A stretch of DNA of 64,000 bases, from positions 109,019 through 173,018 of the forward strand of contig CALVEZ010000001.1 of NCBI GenBank assembly GCA_944326695.1. The letters run 5' to 3'. Source of the DNA: Candidatus Bilophila faecipullorum. GTDB taxonomy: Bacteria > Desulfobacterota > Desulfovibrionia > Desulfovibrionales > Desulfovibrionaceae. The position numbers and the translations under genes were made by a program. The first letter of the stretch is position 1. Every line of letters begins with the position of its first letter. Below the pieces are notes generated by a model. The model was given only the letters and a program-made list of their open reading frames with translations. It ran no database searches and was not told where the DNA came from. Positions 8,808 through 19,924 of this stretch are shown piece after piece.

Positions 8808-9137
8808 CGTTTTTTCACTCCGCCGTTCTGATCCGTGATTGAGGGGAACGCCTCAAGGGACGGGCCCGAGGAACGTTGCGGCCCCCATAGAGCATAAGAT
8901 GTATCTCCAATCCTCAGGGGGCGGCCCGCGCGGGCGTCGCTTGGAGCGCCATGACGTGATATAAACGCGGGGGCAAGGAACGTCCCCGGGCATCGCACCC
9001 CGTATCTTTCTTTCCGGCGTCCCCGCGTGGGCGTGCGCCCCAACATCCTGTACAGGAGGGGCAGCAGCGACCAGAACGGCTCAGCGGGCGGCCCCGATCT
9101 TCCTAAAACCGCGATGCCGTCCGCCCCCTCTCTATCC
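8808..9137. other. Intergenic gap between panC and lpxK with no recognised feature
   Basis: 330 bases between two minus-strand genes. Several GC-rich inverted repeats can be drawn, such as GGGGCAAGGAACGTCCCC near 8970-8990, but none has a T-run or known motif. No gene with a ribosome-binding site was found. It probably holds the lpxK promoter. Confidence 0.4.
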
Positions 9138-9986
9138 TTACGGACGCAGCAGGATGTTGTCGATGAGCCGCGCCTTGCCCACCCGGTAGGCCAGAGCGCA
9201 CAGGGCGGCCTGCCCGATACGCTCCACTCCGGCCAGCGTATCGGGATCAACGATGGAAATGTAGTCTTCCTCACCGAGAGGGAGCTGTTCGCGCAAAAAG
9301 GTGCGGACGGCTTCCGCGATCTTGGCCGCGTCCCGCTCGCCTCCCGCCGCCAGTTCCGCGGCCATGAGCAACGAACGGCGCAAGGACGGGGCCTGCGCGC
9401 GTTCCTCCGGCGTGAGGTAGACGTTGCGGGAACTGAGCGCCAGCCCGTCCGCCTCGCGCACGATGGGGCGGCCCTCAATGCGCACGGGGACATTAAGATC
9501 GGTGACCATCTTTTTGATGATGGCGAGCTGCTGCCAGTCCTTTTCTCCAAAAACAGCCAATGTGGGCAGGGTGAGCATAAAGAGCTTCATGACCACCGTG
9601 CACACGCCCCGGAAGTGTATGGGACGGCTCACGCCGCACAAGGTCCCGGCCAGCGCGGGCACTTCCACCCATGCGGCGTGATCCGGCGCGTACATGCTTT
9701 CCGGGGCAGGCGCGTAGAGGAGATCAGCCCCCAAATCGCGGGCCAGCGCCGCGTCGCGCTCGAAATCGCGCGGGTAGGCTTCAAGGTCCTCGTTGGGGCC
9801 AAACTGCGTGGGGTTTACGAAAAGGCTGACCACCACCCGATCTGCTGCGGAACGGGCGTATTCGATGAGGCTGGCGTGCCCCGCATGATAGTAGCCCATG
9901 GTCGGCACCAGCGCGGACGTGAGGCCCTCGCGCCGCCATTCGGCGCAGACGGAACGCAAGGCTTCCGGCGTATGAACGATCTGCAT
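9138..9986 (-). CDS. panC: Pantoate--beta-alanine ligase PanC
   Basis: ATP-dependent ligase joining pantoate and beta-alanine to pantothenate, the last step before coenzyme A synthesis. It has 282 residues, the usual length. The nucleotide-binding segment reads VPTMGYYHAGHASLI, where most homologues have PTMG-x-LHxGH; the final HAGH is intact. VSLFVNPTQFGPNEDL and the later SSRNVYL element are canonical. It is the second gene of a panB-panC operon with a 24-base gap. coaBC, further along this window, uses its product. Confidence 0.96.
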   Translation of the reverse strand: MQIVHTPEALRSVCAEWRREGLTSALVPTMGYYHAGHASLIEYARSAADRVVVSLFVNPTQFGPNEDLEAYPRDFERDAALARDLGADLLYAPAPESMYAPDHAAWVEVPALAGTLCGVSRPIHFRGVCTVVMKLFMLTLPTLAVFGEKDWQQLAIIKKMVTDLNVPVRIEGRPIVREADGLALSSRNVYLTPEERAQAPSLRRSLLMAAELAAGGERDAAKIAEAVRTFLREQLPLGEEDYISIVDPDTLAGVERIGQAALCALAYRVGKARLIDNILLRP

Positions 9987-10010
9987 TGTCTCTTCCCTTG
10001 GAATAAAAAA

Positions 10011-10880
10011 TCACGCTTCGCGCAGCCGGGCTTCCAGCCGGGCGCGCTCTTCCTCATCCATGCCGAAACTGTGGGCGGGCGTCGGGAACGTCCCGCCGCG
10101 CACCTCTTCGGCGTAATCCCGCACGGCCTGCTCCATCTGCGCGCCCAATTCGGCGTAGCGTTTGACGAAACGCGGGGCAAGGCCGTCATAGAGCCCGAGC
10201 ATGTCATGCAGGACGAGCACCTGCCCGTCGCAGGCCGCTCCCGCACCGATACCGATGGTGGGGATGGACACCCGCGCCGTGATCGCCTCGGCAAGGGGCG
10301 CGGGGATGGCTTCAAGCACGATGGAAAAACAACCCGCCTCCTCAAGGGCCGTAGCCTCGTCGAGGAGTATGGCGGCGGCCCCGGCCTTCCGGCCCTGCAC
10401 CTTGAAACCGCCGAGCCGGGCGGCCCGCTGGGGCGTCAGGCCGATATGCCCCATGACGGGGATGCCCGCCTCGGTCAGCGCCCGGATTTGCGGCAGGAAG
10501 GCCCCCTCCAGCTTGACGGCGCGCACGCCGCTTTCCCGGACAAGGCGTCCGGCGTTGAGGAGTGCGGCCTCGACGCCCGTCTCGTAGGTCATGAAGGGCA
10601 TGTCCGCCACGACAAGAGCGCGGCGCGCGCCCCGCATGACCGCCCGGCTATGATGGATCATCTCGTCCAGCGTGACCGAGACGGTATCCTCGCGCCCGAG
10701 CATGACCATCCCGAGGGAGTCGCCCACGAGCACCATGTCGACTCCGGCCCGGTCCACGATGCGGGCTGAGGAGGCGTCGTAGGCGGTGACCATCGCCAGC
10801 TTGCGTCGATTCTTGGCGCCGAGGACGTCCAGCACCGAAAGCGGCTTCTCTCCCGCGGAAAACGTTTGATGCGTACTCAT
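10011..10880 (-). CDS. panB: 3-methyl-2-oxobutanoate hydroxymethyltransferase PanB
   Basis: Transfers a hydroxymethyl group from methylene-tetrahydrofolate to alpha-ketoisovalerate, giving ketopantoate, the first step of pantothenate synthesis. It has 289 residues from the ATG at 10880 (MSTHQTFSAGEKPLSVLDV). The open frame extends upstream, but AGAGG precedes this ATG and homology begins at LDVLGAKNRRKLAMVTAYD. VLVGDSLGMVMLGREDT, DMPFMTYE, GHIGLTPQ and GIGAGAACDGQVLVLHDMLG are family signatures. It is followed by panC; panD was not seen. Confidence 0.96.
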   Translation of the reverse strand: MSTHQTFSAGEKPLSVLDVLGAKNRRKLAMVTAYDASSARIVDRAGVDMVLVGDSLGMVMLGREDTVSVTLDEMIHHSRAVMRGARRALVVADMPFMTYETGVEAALLNAGRLVRESGVRAVKLEGAFLPQIRALTEAGIPVMGHIGLTPQRAARLGGFKVQGRKAGAAAILLDEATALEEAGCFSIVLEAIPAPLAEAITARVSIPTIGIGAGAACDGQVLVLHDMLGLYDGLAPRFVKRYAELGAQMEQAVRDYAEEVRGGTFPTPAHSFGMDEEERARLEARLREA

Positions 10881-10992
10881 ACCAGCCTCTGTGAAAAACG
10901 ACAGACAAAAGAAAGGCATCCGGGGCATCCCGGAACCAGCGGAGAGGCTATCACGGCGTCGCCCAAACGTAAAATGCCTCGAAGGGGCGTCC

Positions 10993-11021
10993 TTTACAGG
11001 GCATGGCGAGACGGCTACACT
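10993..11021 (+). promoter_or_regulatory. Probable promoter of the 11066 epimerase gene
   Basis: TTTACA (10993-10998), 17-base spacer, TACACT (11016-11021). Transcription would begin near 11028, which supports translation from the ATG at 11066 rather than any upstream in-frame start. Confidence 0.45.
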
Positions 11022-11065
11022 TTTCCTTTCCCTTTCTTGCAGAACCTTTTTTCGCGGAGCCGTCC

Positions 11066-12088
11066 ATGTCCCGTTACCATCAGCTTCTTCAACATCTCGA
11101 AACGCATCCCCGCACATGGCTCATCACGGGCGTAGCGGGCTTCATCGGGTCCAATCTGCTGCAAACGCTGCTGGCGCACGGGCAGCGGGTAGTGGGGCTC
11201 GACAACTTCATGACCGGGCACCAGCACAACCTCGACATGGTGGAAAAACTGTCCACGCCCGGCCAGTGGGAAAACTTTCGCTTCATCCGCGGGGACATCC
11301 GCGATCCTGAAACCTGCCTCCGGGCCTGCGAGGGCGTGGACCACGTGCTGCACGAGGCGGCGCTCGGGTCCGTGCCCCGCTCCATCGACGATCCGCTGCT
11401 GACCAACAGCTGCAACATCGACGGCTTCCTCAACATGCTGGTCGCCGCCCGCGACGGCAAGGTCAAAAGCTTCGTCTACGCGGCGTCAAGCTCCACCTAC
11501 GGCGACGAAAAGACGCTCCCCAAGCGGGAGGACGTCATCGGCAAGCCCCTCTCGCCGTATGCCGTCACCAAATACGTCAACGAGCTTTACGCCGACGTCT
11601 TCGCCCGCAGCTACGGCTTTACGACCATCGGCCTGCGCTACTTCAACGTCTTCGGGCAACGTCAGGACCCCTGCGGCGCGTATGCGGCGGTCATCCCTCA
11701 ATGGTTCGCCGCCCTCCTGCAAGGCAAGCCCGTGCATATCAACGGCGACGGTGAAACCTCGCGTGACTTCTGCTATATCGACAACGTGGTGCAGGCCAAC
11801 ATCCTCGCCTCCTGCGCGGAGGACGCGGCGCGCAACCTCGTCTACAACGTCGCCTTCGGAGAACGTACGACCTTGAACGAACTCTTCCTGCTCATCCGCG
11901 ACGAGGTCGTGCGCCATAAGCCGGAAGCCGTTGGGAGCCAGCCCGTTCACCGCGATTTCCGGGCGGGCGATGTGCGCCATTCGCTGGCGGACATCAGCCG
12001 CGCCCAGACGCTTCTCGGCTATCAGCCCGCCTATGACGTGCGGCAAGGCCTGCGGCTGGCCGGAGACTGGTATGCTGCCAATCTCTAA
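11066..12088 (+). CDS. UDP-N-acetylglucosamine 4-epimerase-like SDR protein (WbpP type)
   Basis: Extended short-chain dehydrogenase of 340 residues, probably interconverting UDP-GlcNAc/GlcNAcA and the galacto forms for surface polysaccharide synthesis. It starts [20 protein letters not shown], very like WbpP, followed by the NAD-binding GVAGFIGSN, the Ser of AASSSTYG and the catalytic pair YAVTK. The substrate is inferred from this resemblance. GGAG lies eight bases before the ATG at 11066. No glycosyltransferase neighbours are present, so the gene is an orphan between panB (divergent) and a tRNA. Confidence 0.85.
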   Translation: MSRYHQLLQHLETHPRTWLITGVAGFIGSNLLQTLLAHGQRVVGLDNFMTGHQHNLDMVEKLSTPGQWENFRFIRGDIRDPETCLRACEGVDHVLHEAALGSVPRSIDDPLLTNSCNIDGFLNMLVAARDGKVKSFVYAASSSTYGDEKTLPKREDVIGKPLSPYAVTKYVNELYADVFARSYGFTTIGLRYFNVFGQRQDPCGAYAAVIPQWFAALLQGKPVHINGDGETSRDFCYIDNVVQANILASCAEDAARNLVYNVAFGERTTLNELFLLIRDEVVRHKPEAVGSQPVHRDFRAGDVRHSLADISRAQTLLGYQPAYDVRQGLRLAGDWYAANL

Positions 12089-12197
12089 TATATTAGAATC
12101 AAATCATATTCCCTTGTATTAAAGAAAATCTCCTCTGATAACGCTCTCTGAACACGGAGCCGTAAAAGAAAAAAATGCGGTCTTTCGGAAAAAAAGA

Positions 12198-12226
12198 TTG
12201 ACAGACCCACCGGAGAAAGGTATCTC
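12198..12226 (+). promoter_or_regulatory. Promoter of tRNA-Pro
   Basis: A perfect TTGACA (12198-12203), 17 bases and TATCTC (12221-12226), placing the start about five bases before the mature tRNA. The position fits a tRNA promoter very well. Confidence 0.75.
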
Positions 12227-12237
12227 CATCTGCGTGC

Positions 12238-12314
12238 CGGGATGTAGCGCAGTCTGGGAGCGCACTTGAATGGGGTTCAAGGGGTCGAAGGTTCAAATCC
12301 TTTCATCCCGACCA
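12238..12314 (+). tRNA. tRNA-Pro, anticodon GGG
   Basis: A complete 77-base cloverleaf. The acceptor stem CGGGATG pairs with CATCCCG, followed by ACCA with CCA encoded. The D stem is GCGC/GCGC and the anticodon stem CTTGA/TCAAG. The loop ATGGGGT gives anticodon GGG, reading CCC and CCU. The T arm is GAAGG-TTCAAAT-CCTTT. It has its own promoter and a terminator 24 bases downstream. Confidence 0.97.
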
Positions 12315-12337
12315 GCACATCATAAGAGAATGACCCC

Positions 12338-12369
12338 AAGGGAATCAACGCAAGTTGGTTCCCTTTTCT
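12338..12369 (+). terminator. Rho-independent terminator of tRNA-Pro
   Basis: AAGGGAATCAAC and GTTGGTTCCCTT pair (one T-G) around a GCAA tetraloop, followed by TTTCT. Confidence 0.85.
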
Positions 12370-12709
12370 CGTTCTGGCCTCCTGCGCAGGCAGAGGAAAA
12401 CTGAAAAAGCGGCTTTCCTTGTTATGCCCTTCCCCGTGCCCGCTTCTTCAGTCGACCGATGGCGGGAACCTGTGGGATCATTGCCGCACCTCCGATGGCC
12501 GGATTCACACGCACAAGCTCTTTTCCGACCGCGTGCCTTTCCCTTCGCCCAGCCCCGGCGGGGCGCCAGCCGTCCCCCGCTCCCGGACGCCTCACCGCCC
12601 AGCCACCGCAAATCGTCAATACACTCTAATTAAAGGGAAAAATAAGATACTTCCGGGACTTTCCGGCGTTACCATCGTGCATCGATTCACCCTATTATTG
12701 GAGGCTATC
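12370..12709. other. Leader region of katE
   Basis: 340 bases between the tRNA terminator and the catalase. It is GC-rich until about 12610, then turns AT-rich (CTAATTAAAGGGAAAAATAAG), which is likely the katE promoter region. No clear -35/-10 pair or PerR/Fur-type box could be assigned. No gene was seen. Confidence 0.4.
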
Positions 12710-14974
12710 ATGCACAAAACGCATAAAGGGAAAGCGTCGTCTCAGCAGGCGCTTTTTACCGACGGCAAAGCCGCCGAGCCGCATTATGAGGACACGGCCA
12801 CGCCCGAAATGATCAAGCCGACGCCCGAAGCCACCCCTCCCGGCGCCGAGCCCATGGCCCCCGGCACCCAGAAGACGCCTGAAAACGTTTCCGACAAGAC
12901 CAACCAGATGGACCCCTTCCGTGCCGACGGCGAAAAGATGGGCATGACGACGGATCAGGGCGTGAAGGTCTCGGACAACCAGAATACCCTTACCGCCGGT
13001 TCGCGCGGCCCCTCTCTGCTGGAAGACATCCATTTTAACGACAAGATGGCCCACTTCGACCGGGAGAGAATCCCCGAGCGCGTGGTCCACGCCCGTGGGT
13101 CGGGCGCGCACGGCTATTTTCAGGTCTACAAATCCCTTGCCGAATACACCAAGGCCGACTTTTTACAGGACCCCGAGGTCAAAACCCCGGTCTTTGTGCG
13201 TTTTTCCAATGTACAGGGCTTCCGGGGGTCGGCGGACACGGTACGCGACATCCGCGGCTTCGCCACGAAAATCTATACGCGCGAGGGCAATTTCGACCTC
13301 GTGGGCAACGATACCCCGGTCTTCTTCATTCAGGACGCCATCAAATTCCCCGATCTGATCCACGCGGTCAAACCCGAGCCGCACAACGAAGTGCCGCAGG
13401 GCCAGAGCGCGCACGATACCTTTTGGGATTTCGTCTCCCTCCAGCCGGAAACCCTGCACAACGTCATGTGGCACATGTCCGACCGGGGCATCCCGCGAAG
13501 CTACCGCACCATCGAGGGCTTCGGCATCCATACCTACCGCTTCGTGAACGCCAAAGGCAAAAGCCGCTTCGTGCGCTTCCACTGGAAGCCCATCTACGGC
13601 ACCGCCTCGCTCATCTGGGACGAGGCGCAGGAACTGACCGGACGCGACCCCGATTTCCACCGCAAGGACCTGTGGCAGGGCATTGAGGCGGGCGACTATC
13701 CGGAATTCGAGCTCGGCCTCCAGATCATCCCCGAAGAGGACGAGCACAAGTTCGGTTTCGACATCCTCGACGCCACCAAAGTCATCCCCGAGGCCCTCGT
13801 GCCGGTGGAAATCGTCGGCAAGATGGTCCTTAACCGCAATCCCGACAACTTCTTTGCGGAAACCGAACAGGTGGCCTTCTGCCCGGCCAACATCGTGCCC
13901 GGCATCGACTTTTCGGACGATCCGCTCCTGCAGGGCCGCGTCTTCTCCTACGTGGACACGCAGCGCCACCGTCTGGGTGGGGCCAATTTCACCGAAATCC
14001 CGATCAACAAGCCCATCACGCCGATCCGCAACCATCAGCGCGACGGCTTCCACCGGATGCAGATCGACATCGCCCCGGCCAACTACGAGCCCAACTCCAT
14101 CAGCGGCAACTGGCCCCGCGAAGTCCCCCCGGCTGCGAAAAACGGCGGCTTCTCCACCTATCCCGGCATGGTCGAGGGCCAGAAGGTCCGCCAGCGCAGC
14201 GCCTCCTTCTCCGACTACTTCTCGCATCCCCGGCTCTTCTGGCTGAGCCAGACCAAGCCCGAGCAGAAGCACATCATCGACGCCTTCGCCTTCGAACTCT
14301 CCAAGGTGATGCGCCCCTACATCCGCGAGCGCGTCGTGGACCTGCTGACCCGCATTGATCCCGAACTGGCCCAGTCCGTGGCCGACCAGCTCGGCATCAC
14401 CCTCACCGAGGAGCAGTGTTCCCGCGAACTGCCCAAAGCCGTGGGCGGCCTCGACAAAGACCCGGCCCTGAGCCTTTACGCCTCGGGCGAGCAGTCGCTC
14501 AAGGGGCGCCGTGTGGCCCTGCTCATCGCGGACGGCGTGTGCGGCACCTCGGTGGAAACCATCTGCAAGGCGCTGCGGGCCGAGGGCGTGCATCCGCAGC
14601 TTTTCGCCCCGCGCATGGGCATGATCCGCACCAAGCAAGGCAAGGAACTCAAGGCGGACGGCACGATTGAAGGCAATCCTTCCGTGCTCGTGGACGCGGT
14701 AGCCGTGCCGGAAGGCGAAGAAAGCCTGCAAACGCTCATGCAGGACGGCAAGGCCAAACACTACCTTTGCCAAGCCTACCGGCACCTCAAGGCCATCGCC
14801 CTGCCCAGCCACGCCCGGCAGCTTTTGCAGGCCGCGGGCCTGCCGGACGATGCGGCGGACGCGGGCCTCGTCACGGAAGACAGCACGCAAAAGACCATGA
14901 AACAATTCCTTGAGGCCATGAAGCAACACCGCGTCTGGGACCGCGAGGAAAAGGCCATGAAGGTACCCGCCTAG
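12710..14974 (+). CDS. katE: Large-subunit monofunctional catalase (KatE/HPII type)
   Basis: Haem catalase of 754 residues (E. coli HPII has 753), degrading hydrogen peroxide in the cytoplasm. Essential residues fall almost exactly at HPII numbering: distal His127 in [14 protein letters not shown], Asn200 in [11 protein letters not shown] and proximal Tyr414 in RVFSYVDTQ. The C-terminal 150 residues ([16 protein letters not shown] onward) form the DJ-1/GATase-like domain of clade-2 catalases. The start is the ATG at 12710 with GGAGG six bases upstream; the open frame beyond it is not conserved. It stands alone after tRNA-Pro. In an anaerobic sulfidogen it implies adaptation to oxygen exposure. 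Confidence 0.95.
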   Translation: MHKTHKGKASSQQALFTDGKAAEPHYEDTATPEMIKPTPEATPPGAEPMAPGTQKTPENVSDKTNQMDPFRADGEKMGMTTDQGVKVSDNQNTLTAGSRGPSLLEDIHFNDKMAHFDRERIPERVVHARGSGAHGYFQVYKSLAEYTKADFLQDPEVKTPVFVRFSNVQGFRGSADTVRDIRGFATKIYTREGNFDLVGNDTPVFFIQDAIKFPDLIHAVKPEPHNEVPQGQSAHDTFWDFVSLQPETLHNVMWHMSDRGIPRSYRTIEGFGIHTYRFVNAKGKSRFVRFHWKPIYGTASLIWDEAQELTGRDPDFHRKDLWQGIEAGDYPEFELGLQIIPEEDEHKFGFDILDATKVIPEALVPVEIVGKMVLNRNPDNFFAETEQVAFCPANIVPGIDFSDDPLLQGRVFSYVDTQRHRLGGANFTEIPINKPITPIRNHQRDGFHRMQIDIAPANYEPNSISGNWPREVPPAAKNGGFSTYPGMVEGQKVRQRSASFSDYFSHPRLFWLSQTKPEQKHIIDAFAFELSKVMRPYIRERVVDLLTRIDPELAQSVADQLGITLTEEQCSRELPKAVGGLDKDPALSLYASGEQSLKGRRVALLIADGVCGTSVETICKALRAEGVHPQLFAPRMGMIRTKQGKELKADGTIEGNPSVLVDAVAVPEGEESLQTLMQDGKAKHYLCQAYRHLKAIALPSHARQLLQAAGLPDDAADAGLVTEDSTQKTMKQFLEAMKQHRVWDREEKAMKVPA

Positions 14975-15015
14975 GCACGGGCTTTCAGTGCCCCAGCCCC
15001 CAGTTCACTCCCGGC

Positions 15016-15048
15016 AAGGCCGCCCCTGGCGGGCGGCCTTCGCCTTTT
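15016..15048 (+). terminator. Terminator after katE
   Basis: AAGGCCGCCC and GGGCGGCCTT form a ten-base stem with a five-base loop, followed by a C/T-rich CGCCTTTTCC. Confidence 0.7.
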
Positions 15049-15151
15049 CCGACGCAGGTTGCGGCGATGCGGCATAGCCAGAGCCTTCACATGTCCCGTC
15101 CGAACTTCCCCCCTCCCAAAAGCCCCATGCCCCAATAATTCCGCTTTCCCA

Positions 15152-15184
15152 CAAAAAAAGCCTTCCCCGAAAACAAGGAAGGCT
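15152..15184 (-). terminator. Terminator of the efflux operon, minus strand
   Basis: Read on the minus strand, GCCTTCC and GGAAGGC pair and are followed by seven T residues. It lies beyond the repeat element that follows the oprM-like gene. Confidence 0.7.
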
Positions 15185-15221
15185 CTTCACGCCGGAAGTC
15201 CCGACGAAGAGGGATTCGATA

Positions 15222-15308
15222 AGGTCGAAGTCTTTGAAGAGGAAGGGGGGAGGTTTGGAGGGGGGAGGGAGAAGCTTTCTTCAGAAAGCTTCTCCCTCCC
15301 CCCTCCTA
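15222..15308 (+). repeat. Intergenic hairpin mosaic element, copy a
   Basis: Contains a perfect 24-base inverted repeat, 15257-15280 against 15283-15306 (GGAGGGGGGAGGGAGAAGCT is its first part), closing on TC. It is preceded by AAGTCTTTGAAGAGGAAGG. It ends 17 bases before the stop codon of the convergent-reading oprM-like gene. The same architecture recurs at 26755, 53341, 55957, 58443 and 63929. Confidence 0.8.
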
Positions 15309-15322
15309 TCATTCACCACGCC

Positions 15323-16744
15323 TCACTCTTTCCAGCCCCCGCCCAAAGCGCGGTAAAGCTGGATAAGGTTCTGTTCGCGATTTTCACGGACGGTCACGAG
15401 GTTAAGCTGCGAGCTGTACATCGCCCGCTGCGAATCGAGGACGGCCAGATAGCTGTCGATGCCCTGATTGTAACGCTCGCCGGACAGACGATAGGTTTCC
15501 GAGGTCGCCTTGAAGAGCGATTCCTGCGCCGTAAGCTGATTGGCCAGCGAAATGCGCAGGATGAGCGCGTCGGCCACTTCCCGGAAGCCGTTCTGGATGG
15601 TCTTCTCGTAATTGGCCACGGCGATCTTCTTGTCCGCTTCCGAAACGCGCAGATTGGCGACGTTGCGGCCGCCCTCAAAGAGCGGAAGACGTATCTGCGG
15701 CAGGAAGTTCCACATGCCCGTGCCGCCGTCGAAGAGGTTGGAAAGATCGTTCGACGCGGTGCCGATGCCCGCCGTGAGGGTGATGCGCGGGAAGAAGTTG
15801 GCCCGCGCCGCGCCGATGTTGGCATTGGCCGCCTTGAGCGCGTGCTCGGCCTGAAGGATGTCGGGACGCCGCAGGAGGACGTCCGAGGGCAGGCCCACAG
15901 GCAATTCCGGCCACAGGGGAAGATCGGACAGGGACTGGGCGGGCAGCATGTCGGGGGTCACCTTGGTCCCCACGAGCACGCCGAGCGCCGTCAAATCCTG
16001 CGCCACCTGCCCGGTGTAGCGGGCAATGTCCACGCGGGCCGTGTCCACGCTCGTCTGCGCCTGCCGCAGATCAAGCTCAGAGGACACGCCCACGTCGAAG
16101 CGACGTTTGATCATGTCATAGGAGGCCCTTTGGCTCTTGAGGGTATCCTGCGCGATGGTCAGGCGTTCCCGATCGGCCACCAGCGTAAGATAGGCCATCG
16201 CCACCTCGGACACGAGGGTGATGTGCGCGCTGCGGTAGGCCTCTTCCGTGCCGAGATAGGTTTCAAGGGCCTGATCCTTCAGGCTCTGAATACGGCCGAA
16301 AAAGTCCAGCTCGTAGCTGCTCATGCCCACCATGACCGAATCCTGCCGGGAGACGGTGCGCTCTCCGCGGCTGGAGAGATCAGCGGGCAAGCCCTTGTTG
16401 GAGGATTCGCCCGTCGCCTCGATGCCCGGCATGAGGTCGGCCCGCTGAATCTGGTAGAGGCCACGGGCGCGCTCAATGTTCAGGGCCGAGACGCGCAGAT
16501 CGCGGTTGTTGTCCAGCGCCAGCGCGATGAGGTGCTGCAAGTGCGGATCGGTAAAGAACTGCTTCCAGCCGATATCAGCGGCGACGGCCTCGGAAGGCTG
16601 CGCCAGCACCGTTCCCGCGGGCATGAAATCATCAGGCCACGCCTGCGCTACCGGAGCCTCCGGGCGCACGTAGTTCGGGGCCAGCGAGCAGCCCGGCAGC
16701 AGCAGCGCCAACGCGAGCGCCATATACTTTCCAGCGGACATCAT
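15323..16744 (-). CDS. Outer-membrane efflux lipoprotein, OprM/NodT family
   Basis: TolC-like outer-membrane channel of a tripartite RND pump, 473 residues. The signal peptide ends in the lipobox LLLPGC with lipidated Cys19, followed by [17 protein letters not shown] as in OprM/CusC. Two OEP repeats follow, with the usual [18 protein letters not shown] and [20 protein letters not shown] segments. The gene overlaps the acrB stop by four bases (ATGA), so it is translationally coupled. It is the third gene of the acrA-acrB-oprM operon. A terminator and a hairpin element follow. Confidence 0.93.
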   Translation of the reverse strand: MMSAGKYMALALALLLPGCSLAPNYVRPEAPVAQAWPDDFMPAGTVLAQPSEAVAADIGWKQFFTDPHLQHLIALALDNNRDLRVSALNIERARGLYQIQRADLMPGIEATGESSNKGLPADLSSRGERTVSRQDSVMVGMSSYELDFFGRIQSLKDQALETYLGTEEAYRSAHITLVSEVAMAYLTLVADRERLTIAQDTLKSQRASYDMIKRRFDVGVSSELDLRQAQTSVDTARVDIARYTGQVAQDLTALGVLVGTKVTPDMLPAQSLSDLPLWPELPVGLPSDVLLRRPDILQAEHALKAANANIGAARANFFPRITLTAGIGTASNDLSNLFDGGTGMWNFLPQIRLPLFEGGRNVANLRVSEADKKIAVANYEKTIQNGFREVADALILRISLANQLTAQESLFKATSETYRLSGERYNQGIDSYLAVLDSQRAMYSSQLNLVTVRENREQNLIQLYRALGGGWKE

Positions 16745-19700
16745 TTCAGGGGCTCTCCCGGTATGGTTTCAACGATGTTGGGCTTGCCGCGGCGTCTCGA
16801 CGGCTTCCATTTCCAGCGGAACGAGAAGACCCGCGTGACGACCACAAAGAAGATCGGGATGTAGAAAATCCCGAGGGCCGTGGCCGCAAAGGTGCCGCCC
16901 ATGACGCCCGTGCCGATGGCGTTCTGGCCGCCCGCGCCCGCGCCCGTGCTGATGGCGAGGGGCAGGATGCCGAGCAGGAAGGCCAGCGACGTCATGAGAA
17001 TGGGCCGCAGGCGCATACGTGCCGCCTCGATGGTCGCCGCGATGAGGTCCTTGCCGTTGTCGTGCAGCTCCTTGGCGAATTCCACGATCAGGATGGCGTT
17101 CTTGGCGGAAAGGCCGATGGTCGCCAGAAGGCCCACCTGAAAATAGACGTCGTTGGAGAGCATCCGCAGGTTCGCCGCGCTGAGCGCGCCAAGCACGCCG
17201 AGCGGCACCACGAGGATGACCGCAAAAGGCACAGACCAGCTTTCGTAGAGTGCGGCAAGGCAGAGGAAGACCACCAGAATGGACAACGCGAAGAGCGCGG
17301 GGGCCTGGGAGCCCGACATCCGTTCCTGATAGGACAGGCCGGTCCATTCGTAGCCTATGCCCTGCGGCAACTGCCCGGCGAGCTTTTCCATTTCGAGCAT
17401 GGCCGTACCGGAACTGACGCCCGGCGCGGGCATACCGAGGATTTCCACGGACGGCACGCCGTTGTAGCGTTCCAGACGCGCCGGGGCGTATTCCCAGTGC
17501 GCGGAGGCGAAGGAGGAGAAGGGAACCATTTCGCCCTTCTGGTTGCGGAAGAACCATTTTTCCATGTCTTCCGGCACCATGCGGAAAGGCGCGTCGCCCT
17601 GCACGTAGACTTTCTTCACGCGGCCCTTGTCGAGGAAGTCGTCCGCGTAGGAGCTGCCCCAGATCGTGGACAGGGCCGAGTTGATTTCCGCCAGATTCAG
17701 GCTGAGCGCCCCGGCCTTTTCACGGTCTATGTCGATGCGCAACTGGGGCTGGTCTTCCTGCCCGTTGGGACGCACGGCCACAAGGTTCCTGTTCTGGGCC
17801 GCCATGCCGAGGAGCTGGTTGCGGGCCTGAATGAGGGCCTCATGCCCGAGCCCGGCCTTGTCCTGCAACTGGAAGTCAAAACCCGTGGCGTTGCCGAGTT
17901 CCATGATGGCGGGCGGCGCAAAGGCGAAAACCTGCGCGTTGCGGATTTTCGAAAACGCGGCCATCGCCCGTCTGGATACGGCGTCCACCTTCAGAGACGG
18001 GTCCTGACGCTGGTTCCAGTCCTTCAGGCGCACGAAGGCTATGCCCATGTTCTGGCCGTTGCCCGCGAAGCTGAAGCCGAGCACCCCCATGAGGCTGTCC
18101 ACGGACTCCTTTTCCTCTTCAAGGAAGTAGCGCTCGACCTGCTCAAGCACCTTGGCCGTCTCCTGCTGCGTGGCCCCGGTGGGCAACTGTATCTGCGCGA
18201 AGAGCATCCCCTGATCCTCGTCGGGCAAAAAGCCCGTGGGCATGGTCTTGAACATGAAGGCCAGCCCGCCGATGAGCAGCAGGTAGATGAACATGAAGCG
18301 CCCCGCCCGGCGGATGACGTAACTCACGCCGGACTGGTAGCGCAGGGTCGAGGCGTCGAACCAGCGGTTGAACCAGCCGAAGAAGCCGTGCTGACTGTGC
18401 ACGTGATCCCCGCCGAGGGGCTTCAGGATGGTGGCGCACAGGGCCGGGGTGAGCACGATGGCGACGATGACCGAAAGCACCATGGCCGAAACGATGGTCA
18501 CGGAGAACTGGCGGTAGATGACGCCCACCGAGCCGCCGAAGAAGGCCATGGGCACGAAGACGGCGGAAAGCACCATGGCGATGCCGACCAGCGCGCCGGT
18601 GATCTGATCCATCGACTTGCGGGTGGCTTCCTTGGGCGAGAGCTTGTCCTCGCTCATGACGCGCTCCACGTTTTCGACGACGACGATGGCGTCGTCCACA
18701 AGGAGCCCGATGGCGAGCACCACCGCGAACATGGTCAGCGTGTTGATGGAATAGCCGAAGGCCGCCAGCACGCCGAAGGTGCCGAGCAGCACGACGGGCA
18801 CGGCGATGGTCGGGATGAGCGTCGCGCGGAAGTTCTGGAGGAAGAGGTACATGACCAGAAAGACCAGCACCACGGCTTCCCCGAGGGTCTTTACCACCTC
18901 ATGGATGGAAATCTCCACGAAGGGGGTGGTGTCGAAGGGAGAAACCGTCTTCAGGCCCGGCGGGAAAAAGCTCTCCGCATCTTTCAGGTAGGCGTCGATA
19001 TTGTTCGCGGTTTCAAGAGCATTCGCGCCCGTGGCGAGCTTCACGGCCACGCCCGTGGACGATTTCCCGTTATAGCGGCTGATGAAGCTGTAGTTCTCGC
19101 TGCCGAGCTCCACGCGGGCCACGTCCTTCACCCGGATGAGCGAGCCGTCCGGGTTGGTGCGCAGGATGATGTTCCCGAACTGCTCGGGCGTCTGCAAACG
19201 CTCCTGCACCGCGATGGCGAGGTTCATCTGCTGGCCGGGCACGGCGGGGGTGCCGCCGAGCTGCCCGGCGGAAATCTGCGCGTTCTGGGCGGAGATGGCG
19301 TGCAGGACGTCGCTCGGCATCAGGCTGTAGCTTTGCAGCTTGTGCGGATCAAGCCAGATGCGCATCCCGTACTGGCTGCCGAAGAGCGAGACTTCGCCGA
19401 CGCCCGGGATACGGCTGATCGGGTCCTTGAGGTTGGTCGCCACGTAGTCCGCGATGTCGGCGTTGTCCATGCTGTCGTCTTCGGAGACGAAGCCGTAGAC
19501 CTTGAGGAAGTTCGCGCCGCGCTTGCTGACCGAGATGCCCTGCCGCTGCACTTCCTGCGGCAGCAGGGGCATGGCGAGCTGCAACTTGTTCTGCACCTGC
19601 ACCTGCGCGATGTCCGGGTTGGCGTCCGCGCTGAAGGTCAGGGTGATCTCCACTATCCCTGAGGAGTCGCTGCTTGAGGACATATAGAGCAGATGGTCGA

Positions 19701-19914
19701 GGCCGTTCATGTTCTGCTCAATGACCTGCGTGACCGTGTCCTGCACGGTCTGGGCGGACGCGCCGGGATACTGCGCCTCAATGCCGATGGTCGGCGGCGC
19801 GATGGACGGGTATTGGGAAATGGGCAGCTTCATGATCGAAATGCCGCCCGCCAACATGATGATGATGGCGATGACCCACGCAAAGACGGGCCTATCGATG
19901 AAAAATCGTGCCAT
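16741..19914 (-). CDS. acrB: RND multidrug efflux inner-membrane transporter, AcrB/MexB type
   Basis: Proton-driven HAE1-family transporter of 1057 residues with twelve membrane helices and two large periplasmic loops. It starts [20 protein letters not shown], the family N-terminus. The proton-relay aspartates are at Asp407-Asp408 in [19 protein letters not shown], the same numbers as E. coli AcrB. FLPDEDQG at the start of the second half is also canonical. There is a ten-base gap after the adaptor gene and a four-base overlap with the channel gene. Exported compounds cannot be predicted; HAE1 pumps usually export hydrophobic drugs, detergents or bile salts. Confidence 0.97.
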   Translation of the reverse strand: MARFFIDRPVFAWVIAIIIMLAGGISIMKLPISQYPSIAPPTIGIEAQYPGASAQTVQDTVTQVIEQNMNGLDHLLYMSSSSDSSGIVEITLTFSADANPDIAQVQVQNKLQLAMPLLPQEVQRQGISVSKRGANFLKVYGFVSEDDSMDNADIADYVATNLKDPISRIPGVGEVSLFGSQYGMRIWLDPHKLQSYSLMPSDVLHAISAQNAQISAGQLGGTPAVPGQQMNLAIAVQERLQTPEQFGNIILRTNPDGSLIRVKDVARVELGSENYSFISRYNGKSSTGVAVKLATGANALETANNIDAYLKDAESFFPPGLKTVSPFDTTPFVEISIHEVVKTLGEAVVLVFLVMYLFLQNFRATLIPTIAVPVVLLGTFGVLAAFGYSINTLTMFAVVLAIGLLVDDAIVVVENVERVMSEDKLSPKEATRKSMDQITGALVGIAMVLSAVFVPMAFFGGSVGVIYRQFSVTIVSAMVLSVIVAIVLTPALCATILKPLGGDHVHSQHGFFGWFNRWFDASTLRYQSGVSYVIRRAGRFMFIYLLLIGGLAFMFKTMPTGFLPDEDQGMLFAQIQLPTGATQQETAKVLEQVERYFLEEEKESVDSLMGVLGFSFAGNGQNMGIAFVRLKDWNQRQDPSLKVDAVSRRAMAAFSKIRNAQVFAFAPPAIMELGNATGFDFQLQDKAGLGHEALIQARNQLLGMAAQNRNLVAVRPNGQEDQPQLRIDIDREKAGALSLNLAEINSALSTIWGSSYADDFLDKGRVKKVYVQGDAPFRMVPEDMEKWFFRNQKGEMVPFSSFASAHWEYAPARLERYNGVPSVEILGMPAPGVSSGTAMLEMEKLAGQLPQGIGYEWTGLSYQERMSGSQAPALFALSILVVFLCLAALYESWSVPFAVILVVPLGVLGALSAANLRMLSNDVYFQVGLLATIGLSAKNAILIVEFAKELHDNGKDLIAATIEAARMRLRPILMTSLAFLLGILPLAISTGAGAGGQNAIGTGVMGGTFAATALGIFYIPIFFVVVTRVFSFRWKWKPSRRRGKPNIVETIPGEPLK

Positions 19915-19924
19915 GTAATGTCAC

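Noticed and set aside
12238..14974. Genomic island inserted at tRNA-Pro
   Set aside because: No integrase, no duplicated tRNA 3' end and no compositional change next to the tRNA.
17062..19662. 866-codon open frame antisense to acrB
   Set aside because: High GC at third positions removes stops from the opposite strand; the peptide is His/Gly/Glu-rich with no fold, while the acrB frame is fully conserved.
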